64,000 bases of DNA from Rhizobium terrae (GCF_003425685.1 NZ_QJKM01000007.1:62001-126000); one strand, 5' to 3'; numbered from the stretch's first letter, positions 1 to 11,046 are shown. A program made the numbers and translations. The notes: a model not told the origin generated them from the letters alone.

Positions 1-252
1 AATGGGGGTTTTCTGCCCACAGCGACTGATCCTCAGGCAGGAAGATAATATCCGCCTATACGGTCTGCCCCAATTTCCGGGTCGCACCGCGGCCGAAGCC
101 CCCTATGCCGACCCGGATTATCGGGAAGCTTCGAAATTTCGCCGCGCCTCGTTTTCAATCCGGTACGGGCCCTCAACGGAGACAGCCTGTCGCTCGATGC
201 CAACGTGCTCTTCATGGCCAGTCAGATGCCGTTCGTCGGTCACGGCTGGTAG
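1..252 (+). other. Unassigned coding-like remnant upstream of the dehydrogenase
   Basis: Two plus-strand frames look partly protein-like here and neither is a whole gene. The frame starting at position 2 is open from the window edge and reads plausibly for about 45 codons. The frame ending with the TAG at 250-252 reads well over its last 35 codons (it contains NPVRALNGDSLSLDANVLFM) but has an in-frame stop at 46-48. Together they could be the frameshifted end of a gene that begins left of the window. I do not recognise a family. The stretch 253-342 holds only the leader of the next gene. Confidence 0.2.
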
Positions 253-342
253 ATCCCGCGCTTCAACATGACGCCTTGATCCCGTTGCAAATCTCGGCGA
301 ACATTTGCCCATACCGAGAAAAAGCATCGAAGGAAACATCCC

Positions 343-1377
343 ATGCCGCAGGCCCTCGTTCTTGAAAAGAAAGGCCTTCTTGCCCTGAGGGAGATCGATC
401 TCCCGACCATAACCGGCCCGGGCGACGTGAAGATCGCCATCGATACGGTCGGCGTCTGCGGCAGCGACGTACATTATTACACCCATGGGGCGATCGGTCC
501 CTATGTGCTGCGCGAGCCCATGGTGCTCGGTCACGAGGCGGCCGGTGTCGTCGTCGAGGTCGGTTCCGACGTCGGGAGCCTCAAGGTCGGCGACCGCGTC
601 TGCATGGAGCCCGGGGTGCCGAACCTTTCGTCGCGGGCCTCGAAACTCGGTCTGTACAATGTCGATCCGGACGTGCGGTTCTGGGCGACGCCGCCGATCC
701 ACGGCGTGCTGACGCCTGAAGTCATCCACCCGGCTGCCTTCACCTACAAGCTGCCGGACAACGTCTCCTTCGCCGAAGGCGCGATGGTCGAACCGTTTGC
801 GATCGGCATGCAGGCCGCGACCCGCGCCCGCATCCAGCCGGGCGATGTCGGCGCCGTCATCGGCGCCGGGCCGATCGGCATCATGGTGGCGCTGGCAGCC
901 CTTGCCGGCGGTTGCGCCCGTGTTTTCATCTCCGATCTCAGCGCTGACAAGCTCAAGATCGCCGGCCGGTATCCCGGCATCATTCCCGTCAACATCACCG
1001 AGCGGCCGTTCACCGACGTGATCGCCGAAGCGACCGGCGGCTGGGGCGCGGATGTCGTGTTCGAAGCAAGCGGCAGCCCGAGAGCCTATCAGGGCGTGTT
1101 CGGTCTTGTGAGGCCGGGAGGCGCCTTTGTGCTGGTCGGCCTGCCGGTCGAACCGGTTGCTTTCGACGTTGCGGCCGCGATTTCCAAGGAAGTCAGGATC
1201 GAGACCGTGTTCCGCTACGCCAATATTTTCGACCGGGCGCTGGAGTTGATCGCGTCCGGCAAGGTGAACCTGAAGCCGCTGATCACCGGCGTATTTGATT
1301 TCAAGGATTCGATCGCCGCGTTCGAACGGGCTGCGGCCGGCAACCCGTCGGATGTGAAACTGCAGATCAGGCTTTAA
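343..1377 (+). CDS. Zinc-dependent medium-chain dehydrogenase, probable xylitol dehydrogenase (D-xylulose reductase)
   Basis: This 344-residue protein has the medium-chain dehydrogenase layout: an N-terminal zinc-binding catalytic domain and a Rossmann domain from about residue 165 with GAGPIG. Likely catalytic zinc ligands are Cys39 (GVCGSD), His64-Glu65 (LGHE) and Glu150. The [11 protein letters not shown] segment is typical of polyol dehydrogenases that oxidise xylitol or sorbitol to the ketose with NAD+. The usual four-cysteine structural zinc loop is absent around residues 90-105, as in sorbitol dehydrogenases. The ATG at 343 follows AAGGAAAC at good spacing. No sugar transporter or kinase is adjacent within the window, so the exact polyol is inferred. 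Confidence 0.8.
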   Translation: MPQALVLEKKGLLALREIDLPTITGPGDVKIAIDTVGVCGSDVHYYTHGAIGPYVLREPMVLGHEAAGVVVEVGSDVGSLKVGDRVCMEPGVPNLSSRASKLGLYNVDPDVRFWATPPIHGVLTPEVIHPAAFTYKLPDNVSFAEGAMVEPFAIGMQAATRARIQPGDVGAVIGAGPIGIMVALAALAGGCARVFISDLSADKLKIAGRYPGIIPVNITERPFTDVIAEATGGWGADVVFEASGSPRAYQGVFGLVRPGGAFVLVGLPVEPVAFDVAAAISKEVRIETVFRYANIFDRALELIASGKVNLKPLITGVFDFKDSIAAFERAAAGNPSDVKLQIRL

Positions 1378-1435
1378 GCGCGATGGCTAAAGATGTGAGC
1401 GGTTTTCGCCAAAATCCTACGTTCGAGCCCGCCGA

Positions 1436-2140
1436 TCACGCGGCGCGGATGAAGCGGCTGGAAGGCGAGGCCGACTTCTGAAGTGGTACGCGACGCAGCA
1501 TTTCGAGCGCGAAGAGGCGGGCGTTCTGGCGCGCCTTGTCGAGATTGCTGATGCGGCTTTCGTCCATCGTGTAAAGCGTGCCGCCGAGATCGAAGATGTC
1601 GCGGAAGGCGGCGCGTTCGATGATCGGCGTGTTGAGCACGTCGACATTGCGCTCCGCGAGCAGCATCTTGACGGCGAGCAGCGCCCGGGTCGTCACCATC
1701 GAGTTGACGCGGGTCAGCACGACGGAATGCGGCACGCGCAGGTTCGCCTTTTCTTCGAGATAACGCAAAAGCTCGAGCACGTTGGCGCCACCCTGGGCGT
1801 CCATGGCGCAGCCCTGGATCGGGATCAGCACATGGTCGGAAAGTCCGATCGCCTTGGCGAGCAGCGGGCTCTGGGCGCCCGGCAGGTCGAGGACGAAATA
1901 GTCGGTCCTGTAGCGATTCTCGGAAATGTGCCGGTCGATGGAGGCCTGCGTCACATGCGAGATGACGTTGAGCTTGTCGTTCGGGGTCGAGAGCTGATGC
2001 CAGCGGGAGATCCAGTATTGCGGGTCCGCATCCAGGATCGTGACGCGATAGCCTTGCTCGACCAGTTCGGTGGCAAGAAGGAGAACGGCAGTGGTCTTTC
2101 CTGCTCCGCCCTTGGTGTTGGCAAAGGTAATGACTGGCAT
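1436..2140 (-). CDS. ParA/MinD-type ATPase
   Basis: A 234-residue ParA-family ATPase with a deviant Walker A motif at the N terminus (TKGGAGKTT, residues 9-17), LDAD near 38-41 and a Walker B-like FVLDLPGA near 82. Such ATPases dimerise on ATP and position DNA or protein cargo; short members resemble VirC1 and the Rhodobacter PpfA protein that positions cytoplasmic chemoreceptor clusters. It lies 114 bases downstream of cheB on the same strand as the last gene of the chemotaxis run. No ParB partner is visible, so a protein-positioning role is as plausible as DNA segregation. Family assignment is firm; role is inference. Confidence 0.85.
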   Translation of the reverse strand: MPVITFANTKGGAGKTTAVLLLATELVEQGYRVTILDADPQYWISRWHQLSTPNDKLNVISHVTQASIDRHISENRYRTDYFVLDLPGAQSPLLAKAIGLSDHVLIPIQGCAMDAQGGANVLELLRYLEEKANLRVPHSVVLTRVNSMVTTRALLAVKMLLAERNVDVLNTPIIERAAFRDIFDLGGTLYTMDESRISNLDKARQNARLFALEMLRRVPLQKSASPSSRFIRAA

Positions 2141-2254
2141 CTTCGGGTCCCTGTCCGGCTGCGAGCCTCGATCGCTCTCACCGCACCCTCATGATGCGTT
2201 GTCTTATTCTTTCCAAACATGGTTAACGGCAGGTAAACGCCGTTATGGCAGATC

Positions 2255-3337
2255 TTACCGCCGACGGTCGGCGGCAAGGATTTCGCGGGCGATATGGTCG
2301 AGCGGCACGACCTTGTCGACGCCGCCATGGGCGATGGCTTCCTTTGGCATGCCGAACACGACCGAAGTCGCCTCATCTTGAGCCACGGTATAGGCGCCGG
2401 CCTGGTGCATCTCGTTCATGCCGCGGGCGCCGTCGTCGCCCATGCCGGTCATGATGACTCCCATGGCGTTGGCGCCGGCGGAGCGGGCGGCGGAGCGGAA
2501 GAGCACGTCCACGGACGGCCGGTGCCGGCTGACCAGCGGGCCGGAGCGGATCGAGACCTCGTAGCGGGCGCCGCGCCGTTCGAGCAACATGTGCTTGTCG
2601 CCGGGGGCGATCAGCACATGGCCGCGCAGAACCGGATCGCCCTCGGCCGCCTCCTTCACCTCCACCTCGCAGAGGCTGTTGAGACGCTTGGCAAAGGCGG
2701 CCGTGAATTTTTCCGGCATGTGCTGCACGATGACTATGCCCGGCGAATTGGCGGGCAGCGCCTCGAGCAGTTCGCGGAGCGCCTCGGTGCCGCCCGTTGA
2801 AGCGCCGACGCAGACGACCATTTCAGTGGTCTTCGCCATGGCTCCGACCTTGGGAGGCGGCAGCACGGCGTCGGCGGTGAGTTTCGCCGTCGTGCTTCCC
2901 TCCGCAAGCCGGGAGGCGCGCAACTTGCCGACGCGGGCCCGCGCCGCTCCCTTCACGACGGTGCGGATGCGGTCGCCGGATTCGGCGAGATGGTCTGCGG
3001 CACCGATCTTCGGCTTCAGGATGATATCGACGGCGCCGGCCTCCAGTGCCTGCATCAAGGTTTCCGAGCCGCTTTCGGTTAGTGACGAACACATCACGAC
3101 GGGTATCGGATGCTGAGCCATCAGCTTGCGCAGAAAAGTGATGCCGTCCATCTGGGGCATTTCCACGTCGAGCGTGATGACGTCGGGGATTTCCTCCCGA
3201 ATCTTGCGCGCCGCCATGAAAGGATCGCTGGCTGCCGCCATGACTTCGATATCAGGGTCTGCCGAAAGCACGGCCGTCAAGGTCTGACGCACGCTGGCGG
3301 AATCATCGATGATCAGGACACGGATTTTGCCAGTCAT
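2255..3337 (-). CDS. cheB: CheB, chemoreceptor glutamate methylesterase/deamidase
   Basis: This 360-residue protein has an N-terminal response-regulator receiver with acidic pair Asp11-Asp12 and phospho-acceptor Asp57 (TLDVEMP). A linker leads to a C-terminal methylesterase with the catalytic Ser motif GASTGG, a His motif QHMPEKFT and an Asp motif [10 protein letters not shown]. It removes methyl groups from receptor glutamates for adaptation, opposing CheR. It starts 3 bases after the cheR stop, so the two are translationally linked. Length and domain order are normal for CheB. Confidence 0.96.
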   Translation of the reverse strand: MTGKIRVLIIDDSASVRQTLTAVLSADPDIEVMAAASDPFMAARKIREEIPDVITLDVEMPQMDGITFLRKLMAQHPIPVVMCSSLTESGSETLMQALEAGAVDIILKPKIGAADHLAESGDRIRTVVKGAARARVGKLRASRLAEGSTTAKLTADAVLPPPKVGAMAKTTEMVVCVGASTGGTEALRELLEALPANSPGIVIVQHMPEKFTAAFAKRLNSLCEVEVKEAAEGDPVLRGHVLIAPGDKHMLLERRGARYEVSIRSGPLVSRHRPSVDVLFRSAARSAGANAMGVIMTGMGDDGARGMNEMHQAGAYTVAQDEATSVVFGMPKEAIAHGGVDKVVPLDHIAREILAADRRR

Positions 3338-3340
3338 GCT

Positions 3341-4192
3341 TCATACCCGTTTGAAGACCGTGTTGGCGACCTGTTTCACCGGCAGATCGAAGCCCGTCAC
3401 GGTCTCGGAATGGCCGATGAAGATGTATCCCCCCGGAAGGAGATTGTCGCAAAGCCGTGTCAGCACATGCTGTTGGGTCGGCTTGTCGAAGTAGATCAGT
3501 ACATTGCGGCAGAAGATCAGATGCATCGGATCGCCCACCGGATAACTGTCGTCCATCAGGTTCAGCCGCGCGAACCCGACGCGCGAACGAAGCTTGGGGC
3601 TGATCCGCATTTCCTGCCTCCGTTTGTCGGAAGCCTGCATGACATATTTCCGCATCATCTCGGAAGGAACGGGCTGCAGGAGCTCGTTCGGGTAGACGCC
3701 GCGCTGAGCCTTCTGCAGGACATCCGTCGAGAGGTCGGTGGCGAGCACGAAATAGTCCCGCTCCGGCGCATTCGCCGCGAGATGTTCGGAGAGCACCATG
3801 GCCATCGTGTAGGGCTCGGCACCCGTCGAACAGGCGGAACTCCAGACGCGAAGGCGACGATCCGGGTAGTTGCGCAAAATGTCTGGCAGGGCCGTGCGGA
3901 CCATGTATTCGAAATGCTTCGGCTCGCGAAAGAAGTCGGTCTTGTTGGTCGTGACCGCATCGATCAGGAAGATCGACTCGGCTTCTATTCCGCCTTGCTT
4001 GAACAGGTAGTCGCAATAGCCGTCGAAAGTCGACATGCCGGTGACGCGCAACCGCCGCCGCAACCGTCCCTCCAGCATCGTCATTTTCGTCTGCGGCATC
4101 TTGATGCCGCTGTAATCATAGATGTATTTCGCCAAAAGATCGAAATTGCGTTTGCTCAGCCGATCATCGAGCGGCTGGCTTCTGACTGCCAT
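3341..4192 (-). CDS. cheR: CheR, SAM-dependent chemoreceptor methyltransferase
   Basis: CheR methylates specific receptor glutamates using S-adenosylmethionine. The N-terminal helical domain (about residues 10-85) precedes the SAM-binding fold with SSACSTGAEPYT near residue 115 and the family motif LIFCRNVLIYFD near residue 225. I prefer the ATG at 4192 (MAVRSQ) because a GGGGG run lies at usable distance upstream; an in-frame GTG at 4204 would add four residues but has no spaced ribosome site. It sits between the second cheW and cheB in the operon. I see no tetratricopeptide extension. Confidence 0.95.
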   Translation of the reverse strand: MAVRSQPLDDRLSKRNFDLLAKYIYDYSGIKMPQTKMTMLEGRLRRRLRVTGMSTFDGYCDYLFKQGGIEAESIFLIDAVTTNKTDFFREPKHFEYMVRTALPDILRNYPDRRLRVWSSACSTGAEPYTMAMVLSEHLAANAPERDYFVLATDLSTDVLQKAQRGVYPNELLQPVPSEMMRKYVMQASDKRRQEMRISPKLRSRVGFARLNLMDDSYPVGDPMHLIFCRNVLIYFDKPTQQHVLTRLCDNLLPGGYIFIGHSETVTGFDLPVKQVANTVFKRV

Positions 4193-4250
4193 GTTCACGC
4201 GCACCCCCGTACAGACAACGTCTCAATCGGCCGAAATTCCTTTTGCAACT

Positions 4251-4745
4251 TCAGGCGACCTGAGACCGAGGTTCGATCCCCGCCAGAGCCGGACCCGAAT
4301 CCGAAAACAGCCGGGCAAGATCGACGATGACGACGAAGCCGCTCTCTCGGCGGACCACTCCGGCGATATAGTCGGAGCGCCAGCGCACGCCGATGTCCGG
4401 CGCGGTCTCGACCTGTTCGCGGCGGAACGGCACAACCTCGAAGACCCGGTCTGCGACCAGCCCGAGCGCCAGGACACGGTCGGCGACCGGCACGTCGAGC
4501 ACCAGGATGCGCGTATGCGGGGTCTTCACCGTCTTTGTCATGCCGAGCCGGAGGCGAAGGTCGATCACCGGCACGCCCTGACCGCGCACGTCCCTCAGAC
4601 CCAGAAGATATTCCGGGCCATGCGGGATTTTGAACGGCTCCTCGTGGTCGAGGATCTCGCGGACCACCTCGACGGGGACCGCGAAGACCTCGTCACCGAG
4701 GGCGAAGGTTACGAACTGTGCTTCTGAGGATGTGCCTGCCATCAT
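4251..4745 (-). CDS. cheW: CheW coupling protein (second copy)
   Basis: A single CheW-like domain of 164 residues ([18 protein letters not shown] at the start, then [17 protein letters not shown]), which links receptors to the CheA kinase in the membrane signalling array. Its start codons overlap the stop of the upstream receptor gene (bases 4742-4745), showing tight coupling. It differs clearly from the other CheW of this operon (12802-13317), so the two may couple different receptors or compete for one array. Confidence 0.93.
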   Translation of the reverse strand: MMAGTSSEAQFVTFALGDEVFAVPVEVVREILDHEEPFKIPHGPEYLLGLRDVRGQGVPVIDLRLRLGMTKTVKTPHTRILVLDVPVADRVLALGLVADRVFEVVPFRREQVETAPDIGVRWRSDYIAGVVRRESGFVVIVDLARLFSDSGPALAGIEPRSQVA

Positions 4746-6673
4746 GCGGTCTCCCTGAAATCGTCGTCATCTGCGTCCGGTCCGCCCATCGACATGTCCA
4801 GGGCAAAACCCTTGGCACGGGCCTGCTGGGCGGCGACCGTGTGTTCCGGCTGGCGCGCCGTATAAGCCTTCTGGCTCTGCTGTGGCCAGGACTTGGCCGG
4901 GGCCTGTCGCGTAGGCGCCGCCTGGACGGCACGCTGCTTGTTGCCGGCGCGGTCGACCTTGAAGAAGGCGATCGAAGCCTGCAGCTCTTCCGCCTGGGCG
5001 GCCAGTTCTTCCGAAGTTGCAGACATCTGTTCGGAGGCGCCGGCATTCTGCTGGGTCACCTTGTCGAGCTGCTGGATTGCCTCGTTGATCTGGCTGGCGC
5101 CGATATCCTGCTCGCGGCATGCGGCGGAGATTTCCGAGACGAGCTCCGCAGTGCGCTGGATGTCCGGCACCAGCCTGTTCAGCATCTCGCCGGCTTCGGT
5201 CGCGACCTGCACGGTATCGCCGGAAAGCGCGCTGATTTCGGCCGCCGCAGCCTGCGAACGTTCCGCAAGCTTGCGGACTTCGGAGGCGACGACCGCAAAA
5301 CCCTTGCCGTGTTCGCCGGCGCGCGCTGCCTCGACGGCGGCGTTCAGGGCGAGAAGGTCGGTCTGGCGGGCGATTTCCTGAACGATCGAGATCTTCTCGG
5401 CGATCGTGCGCATGGCGCCGACGGCACGGCTGACGGCCTGGCCGGAGGCTTCCGCATCCCTGGACGACTGGCGGGCGATCTTTTCGGTCTGGGCGGCGTT
5501 GTCGGCGTTCTGCTTGATGTTGGCCGCCATCTGCTCCATCGAGGCAGAGGCCTCTTCGGCGGAAGAAGCCTGTTCGGTGGCGCCCTGGGAAAGCTGTTCG
5601 GAGCTTGATGAAAGTTCCTGGCTGCCGGAGGACACATTGGTCGAGGCTGCCAGCGCATCGGCGACGACGCCGCGCAGGCGCTCCACCATGCTCTGCAGCG
5701 AGAGGCCAAGGATGTCCTTGTCGGAAAGCGGCTTCGGCGAGATGGTCAGGTCGCCGTTGGCGATCTTGTCGGCAACGCTTGCGGTCGTGCGCAAGTTGGT
5801 GACCATGCTCTGCATGGCAAGCCCGAGCGTATCCTTGTCGGAAAGCGGCTTGGCGTCGATCGAGAGGTCGCCTTCAGCGATACGGTCTGCGACCGCTGCG
5901 GTGGCCCGCAGGTTTTCGGTCATCACGTTGACCGTGTCGATCAGGTCCCTGATCTCGTCGTTGGTCTTGACCTCGACCTTCTGGTTGAGATCGCCGATGG
6001 CCACGGCGTCGGCGACGGATGCGATCTTCTTCAGGCCCTTGCTGATACCGACCGTGATCCAGAAGGCGGCGCCGATGGCAATCACGACCGCCATCACCGA
6101 CGCGACCGTCAGCACCATCATGGTTGTGTCGAAGAGATCGCCATTGGCCTTCTCCGTTGCGGCCATGCCCTTGCGCTGGATGTCGAGAAGCACCTTGATT
6201 GCTTCTCCCATATCGGCGGTCATGGTGCGCAGGTCACCCATGGACAGCGCCATTGCGCCGGTCATGTCACCCTTGGCCTGGAGGGCCTGCAGATCGTCGG
6301 ACTTCTGTTGGAACTGCTTGCCAATGGTCAGCAGCTTCTCCCAATAGGGTTTGCCCTCGACGGATGCGATCGACAGGCCTTCCTGGGCTGCCTTGAACAT
6401 CAGCTCCGTATTGTCGTCGGCTTCCTTGTGGAACTTCGTCGCGTCCGCCGGATTGGTGGCGAGCAGTGCGTTCTTCTGCGCCCGCACGGCATCCACCGAG
6501 GTCACGTTGGCGGTCAGCGCCAGTTCGAGACGGCGGACCGGCCCGTCGATCATCTTGACGCTCGCGTCGTTGAGGCCGCCGAGACTCATGCTGCCGTAGA
6601 CGGCGATGCCGACCAACAGAAGCGTCATCAGGGCAAAAGCCAATCCGAGTTTCAGTTTAATTGTAATCCGCAT
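4742..6673 (-). CDS. Methyl-accepting chemotaxis protein 1 (three HAMP-type units)
   Basis: A transmembrane chemoreceptor of about 643 residues. After a short basic start ([10 protein letters not shown]) come TM1, a helical periplasmic sensor of four-helix-bundle size, TM2 near residue 195, a HAMP domain, two further HAMP-like units of about 39 residues (each with VAD-IA-GDL and PLSDKD-LGL), the cytoplasmic coiled coil and the kinase-contact tip ([20 protein letters not shown]). It ends in an Ala/Pro/Gln linker and the tail [15 protein letters not shown] place the start at 6673, preceded by GGGGATTTTGAG; the open frame extends upstream but only this Met begins the hydrophobic segment shared with the paralogs. 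Part of the signalling domain (5226-5584) is identical to receptor 3. Confidence 0.93.
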   Translation of the reverse strand: MRITIKLKLGLAFALMTLLLVGIAVYGSMSLGGLNDASVKMIDGPVRRLELALTANVTSVDAVRAQKNALLATNPADATKFHKEADDNTELMFKAAQEGLSIASVEGKPYWEKLLTIGKQFQQKSDDLQALQAKGDMTGAMALSMGDLRTMTADMGEAIKVLLDIQRKGMAATEKANGDLFDTTMMVLTVASVMAVVIAIGAAFWITVGISKGLKKIASVADAVAIGDLNQKVEVKTNDEIRDLIDTVNVMTENLRATAAVADRIAEGDLSIDAKPLSDKDTLGLAMQSMVTNLRTTASVADKIANGDLTISPKPLSDKDILGLSLQSMVERLRGVVADALAASTNVSSGSQELSSSSEQLSQGATEQASSAEEASASMEQMAANIKQNADNAAQTEKIARQSSRDAEASGQAVSRAVGAMRTIAEKISIVQEIARQTDLLALNAAVEAARAGEHGKGFAVVASEVRKLAERSQAAAAEISALSGDTVQVATEAGEMLNRLVPDIQRTAELVSEISAACREQDIGASQINEAIQQLDKVTQQNAGASEQMSATSEELAAQAEELQASIAFFKVDRAGNKQRAVQAAPTRQAPAKSWPQQSQKAYTARQPEHTVAAQQARAKGFALDMSMGGPDADDDDFRETA

Positions 6674-6835
6674 CTCAAAATCCCCAAATTGCTTCAAACT
6701 CAGGTTGTTCCAGTCCCAGCGATCCCAAAATACCTGTCGAGGGCGCACCCATGGCGGGAGTCAGAGATCGCACCGACGCTGCACGTTCATGCGGCGGGCC
6801 GCCGAAACGGCTTCGCCTCGTTCGTGGGGAAGCCG

Positions 6836-8890
6836 TCAGGCGCTTTCCCGAAAGTCCTCGTCATCGTGGTCGGGTCCACCCATCGACATGTCGAGCGCAA
6901 ACCCCTTGGCCCTGGCCTGTTGTTCCCTGACGGAACTCTCTGCCGCGCGGCCCCCGTAAGGTTTCGCCGTTGGGCGCGAAGCGGCGCCCTTCGCTGGCGT
7001 TGCTCCCTTGGGCTGCGACGGGCGCGCCTTGGCTTTGGCGGCGCCGGCGCGTTCGACCCTGAAGAAGGCGATCGACGTCTGCAGCTCTTCTGCCTGGGAG
7101 GCCAGTTCTTCCGACGTTGCCGACATCTGTTCCGACGAACCGGCATTCTGCTGGGTCACCTTGTCGAGCTGCTGGATCGCCTCGTTGATTTGGCCAGCAC
7201 CAACGTCCTGCTCACGGCAGGCGGCGGAGATTTCCGAGACCAGTTCGGCGGTCTTCTGGATTGCCGGAACAAGCTTGCTGAGCATCTCGCCGGCTTCGGT
7301 CGCGACCTGCACGGTATCGCCGGAAAGCGCGCTGATTTCGGCCGCAGCGGCCTGCGAACGTTCCGCGAGCTTTCGGACTTCCGAAGCGACGACGGCAAAA
7401 CCCTTGCCGTGTTCACCGGCGCGCGCTGCCTCGACGGCCGCGTTCAAGGCGAGAAGGTCGGTCTGGCGGGCGATTTCCTGGACGATCGAGATCTTCTCGG
7501 CGATCGTGCGCATTGCCGAAACGGCGCGGCCCACGGCCTGGCCGGATGCCTCGGCGTCCTTGGAGGATTGACGGGCGATCTTTTCCGTCTGGGCGGCGTT
7601 GTCGGCGTTCTGCTTGATATTGGCCGCCATCTGCTCCATCGAAGACGACGCTTCTTCCGCGGCGGAGGCCTGTTCCGTTGCGCCCTGGGAAAGCTGTTCC
7701 GAACTTGCCGAAAGCTCCTGGCTGCCCGAAGACACGTTGTCCGCCGCCGAAAGCGCATCGCCGACCACGCCGCGCAGGCGTTCGACCATGCTTTCCAGCG
7801 CAAGGCCCAGAATATCTTTGTCGGAAAGCGGCTGCGGCGAAACCGTCAGATCGCCGCCGGCAATCTGGTCGGCGACGCTTGCGGTGGTCCTGAGGTTGGC
7901 GACCATGCTCTGCATGGCAAGCCCCAGCGTATCCTTGTCGGAGAGCGGCTTTGCGTCGATCGAAAGGTCGCCCTGGGCGATGCGGTCTGCGACGGCCGCC
8001 GTGCCGCGCAGATTGATAACCATGTTCTGCATGGCAAGCCCGAGCGTATCCTTATCGGAGAGCGGCTTTGCGTCGAGCGAGAGATCGCCCTGGGCGATGC
8101 GGTCTGCGACGGCCGCCGTGCCGCGCAGGTTGGCGGTCATCACGTTGACCGTATCGACCAGGTCCTTGATCTCGTCGTTCGTCTTGACTTCGATGGTCTG
8201 ATTCAGATCGCCGATGGCGACCGCATCGGCCGCAGCCTTGATCTTGCGGAAGCCGGCGTTGATGCTGAAGGCGATCCAGAAGGCCATGGCCGCCGCCAGA
8301 ACGACGGAGACCGCGGTGAGCGTGATCATCAGCAGGCGCATGGAATGATAGCTATCTTCCGCCTCTTCATTCGACTTGGCCATTCGGTCACGGTTGATCT
8401 GAACGGCCTCGTCGAGCTTGGGCAGAAGGGCGTTGATGGCCTTGCGGCTCTCGCCGGAGGAAAGCGCCAGCGCCTCCCGGGTATCGCCGCGCCGGATTGC
8501 CGCATCCACTTTCTCGTTCGCGGCGTGATTGGCTGTGGCCAGCGCAAGCGTCGCGTCCCAGGACTGTTTCTGGTCCGCCGAAGCTGTCTTGGCCAGATTT
8601 TCAAGCAGAATGTTGAACTTCTGTTCCAGTTCGTCGCCGCGGGAATAGAACATGTCGATCTCCTCCTGCGAGGTCGCGAGCAACATGTTCTTCTGGGCAC
8701 GGACGCGGTCGAGCGCGAGGTTGTTCAACTGCTGGATCTGATCCAGCCTCCGTGCCGCGATTTCCGTGACATAAATCATCGCATCGTTGGCGGCGCCCAG
8801 GCTATATATTCCGTAGCCTGCCGTTCCGACCAACATGGCAAGAAGGAAGCCGAACGCCAGTCCCAGCTTCAGTTTGATGGTTATCCGCAT
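6836..8890 (-). CDS. Methyl-accepting chemotaxis protein 2 (four HAMP-type units)
   Basis: A 684-residue receptor with the plan of its neighbours: [10 protein letters not shown] start, TM1, helical periplasmic sensor, TM2, HAMP, coiled coil with the highly conserved tip, and tail [14 protein letters not shown]. It carries three extra HAMP-like units after the canonical one, the most of the four paralogs; two adjacent units are a near-perfect 117-base tandem duplication (7902-8018 and 8019-8135). The start at 8890 follows GGGGATAAG. It probably senses a different ligand from its neighbours, because the periplasmic sensor is not alike while the cytoplasmic half is. The ligand cannot be told from sequence. 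Confidence 0.93.
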   Translation of the reverse strand: MRITIKLKLGLAFGFLLAMLVGTAGYGIYSLGAANDAMIYVTEIAARRLDQIQQLNNLALDRVRAQKNMLLATSQEEIDMFYSRGDELEQKFNILLENLAKTASADQKQSWDATLALATANHAANEKVDAAIRRGDTREALALSSGESRKAINALLPKLDEAVQINRDRMAKSNEEAEDSYHSMRLLMITLTAVSVVLAAAMAFWIAFSINAGFRKIKAAADAVAIGDLNQTIEVKTNDEIKDLVDTVNVMTANLRGTAAVADRIAQGDLSLDAKPLSDKDTLGLAMQNMVINLRGTAAVADRIAQGDLSIDAKPLSDKDTLGLAMQSMVANLRTTASVADQIAGGDLTVSPQPLSDKDILGLALESMVERLRGVVGDALSAADNVSSGSQELSASSEQLSQGATEQASAAEEASSSMEQMAANIKQNADNAAQTEKIARQSSKDAEASGQAVGRAVSAMRTIAEKISIVQEIARQTDLLALNAAVEAARAGEHGKGFAVVASEVRKLAERSQAAAAEISALSGDTVQVATEAGEMLSKLVPAIQKTAELVSEISAACREQDVGAGQINEAIQQLDKVTQQNAGSSEQMSATSEELASQAEELQTSIAFFRVERAGAAKAKARPSQPKGATPAKGAASRPTAKPYGGRAAESSVREQQARAKGFALDMSMGGPDHDDEDFRESA
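7902..8135 (-). repeat. 117-base tandem duplication coding HAMP-type units in receptor 2
   Basis: Bases 7902-8018 and 8019-8135 are near-identical tandem copies, each coding 39 residues with [11 protein letters not shown] and [15 protein letters not shown]. They differ at a handful of positions, some of them changing residues (for example QSM against QNM, SID against SLD). The duplication adds one HAMP-type unit to the receptor and is recent. Confidence 0.85.
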
Positions 8891-9005
8891 AGCCTTATCC
8901 CCAGGCAACGAGTGAAATGTAGAGCTCCCGACCGAGCGGGAAACGATGAGAGCGAAGACGGTCGCATCCACTCTCCTGAATGATCTGGTCCTGAAATATC
9001 CCCTT

Positions 9006-9026
9006 GCGGGGAACCCATTTCCCCGC
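9006..9026. other. Intercistronic hairpin between receptors 3 and 2
   Basis: GCGGGGAA (9006-9013) and TTCCCCGC (9019-9026) form a perfect 8-base stem with a 5-base loop in the 168-base gap between the receptor 3 stop and receptor 2 start. There is no T-run on the minus strand, so it may stabilise mRNA ends or attenuate expression rather than terminate. Confidence 0.45.
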
Positions 9027-9058
9027 CTTTTCAGGCCGGGAAATATTCGTGGCGGGCC

Positions 9059-10891
9059 TCAAGCGCTTTCGCGGAAGTCTGCGTCGTCCGCGTCCGGACC
9101 CCCGATCGAAAGATCAAGCGCAAAACCCTTGGCGCGCGCCTGCTGCGCGGCAACGGTGTGGCCGGTCTGTCTGGCATGAGAGGCATGCGATGCCGGTTTT
9201 GCTGCAGGTTTCGGAGCCGGCCTTGCGGCTGTCGGAACCTTGGCGGCAGGCTGGCCGCGGCCCTTCATCGCGGACGAGTCCACTCTGAAGAAGGCGATCG
9301 ACGCCTGCAGCTCTTCCGCCTGGGCGGCCAATTCCTCGGAGGTCGACGACATCTCCTCGGAGGCGCCGGCATTCTGTTGAGTCACCTTGTCGAGCTGCTG
9401 GATCGCCTCGTTGATCTGGCTGGCGCCGATATCCTGCTCGCGGCAGGCAGCGGAGATCTCCGACACCAGTTCGGCGGTCTTCTGGATGTCCGGCACCAGT
9501 TTGTTCAACATCTCGCCGGCTTCGGTCGCGACCTGCACGGTTTCACCCGAGAGCGCGCTGATTTCGGCCGCCGCAGCCTGCGAACGTTCCGCAAGCTTGC
9601 GGACTTCGGAGGCGACGACCGCAAAACCCTTGCCGTGTTCGCCGGCGCGCGCTGCCTCGACGGCGGCGTTCAGGGCGAGAAGGTCGGTCTGGCGGGCGAT
9701 TTCCTGAACGATCGAGATCTTCTCGGCGATCGTGCGCATGGCGCCGACGGCACGGCTGACGGCCTGGCCGGAGGCTTCCGCATCCCTGGACGACTGGCGG
9801 GCGATCTTTTCGGTCTGGGCGGCGTTGTCGGCGTTCTGCTTGATGTTGGCCGCCATCTGCTCCATCGAGGCAGAGGCCTCTTCGGCGGAAGAAGCCTGTT
9901 CGGTGGCGCCTTGGGAAAGCTGTTCGGAGCTTGCCGACAGTTCCTGGCTACCGGACGAAACGTTGTGGGATGCCGCGAGCGCGTCGGCGACGACGCCCCG
10001 AAGGCGCTCCACCATGCTTTCGAGCGCTAGGCCGAGCGTATCTTTATCCGACAGCGGCTTGACGTTCACCGTCAGGTTGCCATTGGCAATCTGATCCGCA
10101 ACGCGGGCGGTCTCCCGAAGATTGGTGGTCATCGTGCGGACGCTCTCCACGACGTCGCGGATTTCGTCATTCGTCTTTATGGCAATGTCCTGGTTGAGAT
10201 CTCCAACCGCGACCGCGTCGGCAACAGACTTCACTTTTTTCAGGCCGCTGTTGATCCCGAGCGCGATCCAGAAAGCAACGCCGACGGAGAGTACGAAAAT
10301 CACCGCAAGAGCTGAAATCAACAGATTGCGGGACCATTCGTATTGGTCACTGGTAGCCTGGTCTGTCGCCTTCATATCCGCCGCGATCGCCTCGCGAACG
10401 GCATTCAAGCTCACAAGCATTTCGTTGAAGGCTTTGCGGCCTTCACCCATCGACAGTTCGCCACCCTTGCGGTTGGACTCCTCGGTATTTTCCATCCCAT
10501 AAGCCAGCACCTTTTCGTCCAGCTGCTTCCAAGTCGCCAATTGGCGGAAAAGCTGGTCCACTTTTTCGACCACAGCAGGATTTTTGCTCTGCTTGAGCAG
10601 TTCCAGTGCCCGATCTGCCTGCTGCAGGTTGCTTCTGGCGGAGTTCACAAAGCCATTGATCTGCTGCGGATCGGTGCTGATGACGACATTCTTTTCATCC
10701 CGGATTGCGTTCAGGATTGCCGTCGACATGTCCGAAGAAATACGCAGGTTCGTTGCCGGACCCTGAACAATGTTCGTTACCGCCAAATTGAGCGATGCCA
10801 GGTTCATGATCGCGATGATTACGGTGGCGCTTGACAGCAGGATGAGGAAGCCGAATGCCAATGTCAGCTTGAGTTTGATAGTGAAGCGCAT
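9059..10891 (-). CDS. Methyl-accepting chemotaxis protein 3 (two HAMP-type units)
   Basis: A 610-residue transmembrane receptor: [10 protein letters not shown] start, TM1, helical sensor, TM2 near residue 195, HAMP plus one additional HAMP-like unit, coiled coil, conserved tip, Ala/Pro/Lys-rich linker and tail [14 protein letters not shown]. The start at 10891 follows a GGGGGATC ribosome site. Bases 9552-9910 are identical to part of receptor 1 although the flanks differ, which points to gene conversion. It is separated from receptor 4 by about 170 bases and from receptor 2 by about 168 bases. Confidence 0.93.
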   Translation of the reverse strand: MRFTIKLKLTLAFGFLILLSSATVIIAIMNLASLNLAVTNIVQGPATNLRISSDMSTAILNAIRDEKNVVISTDPQQINGFVNSARSNLQQADRALELLKQSKNPAVVEKVDQLFRQLATWKQLDEKVLAYGMENTEESNRKGGELSMGEGRKAFNEMLVSLNAVREAIAADMKATDQATSDQYEWSRNLLISALAVIFVLSVGVAFWIALGINSGLKKVKSVADAVAVGDLNQDIAIKTNDEIRDVVESVRTMTTNLRETARVADQIANGNLTVNVKPLSDKDTLGLALESMVERLRGVVADALAASHNVSSGSQELSASSEQLSQGATEQASSAEEASASMEQMAANIKQNADNAAQTEKIARQSSRDAEASGQAVSRAVGAMRTIAEKISIVQEIARQTDLLALNAAVEAARAGEHGKGFAVVASEVRKLAERSQAAAAEISALSGETVQVATEAGEMLNKLVPDIQKTAELVSEISAACREQDIGASQINEAIQQLDKVTQQNAGASEEMSSTSEELAAQAEELQASIAFFRVDSSAMKGRGQPAAKVPTAARPAPKPAAKPASHASHARQTGHTVAAQQARAKGFALDLSIGGPDADDADFRESA

Positions 10892-11023
10892 CAATTGATC
10901 CCCCGATGCGTATGCGGTGATCCTGCGTTCCCGAGATTGGAAGCGCTGTGAAGCCAGACAGGCGATCATTCACCCCCTGGCGGCCGTTGCCGGCCAACGT
11001 CGTCGCATACACACGGCGGCGGT

Positions 11024-11046
11024 ATGCCGGGCTCGGGGCCCGGCAT
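11024..11046. other. Intercistronic hairpin between receptors 4 and 3
   Basis: ATGCCGGGC (11024-11032) and GCCCGGCAT (11038-11046) form a perfect 9-base stem with a 5-base loop just after the receptor 4 stop. No T-run follows on the minus strand. Like the hairpin at 9006 it may set the relative level of receptor transcripts. Confidence 0.45.

Noticed and set aside
6308..8983. An 891-codon open frame on the plus strand
   Set aside because: It runs antisense to receptors 1 and 2 and repeats wherever their repeats occur; no independent start or family signal.
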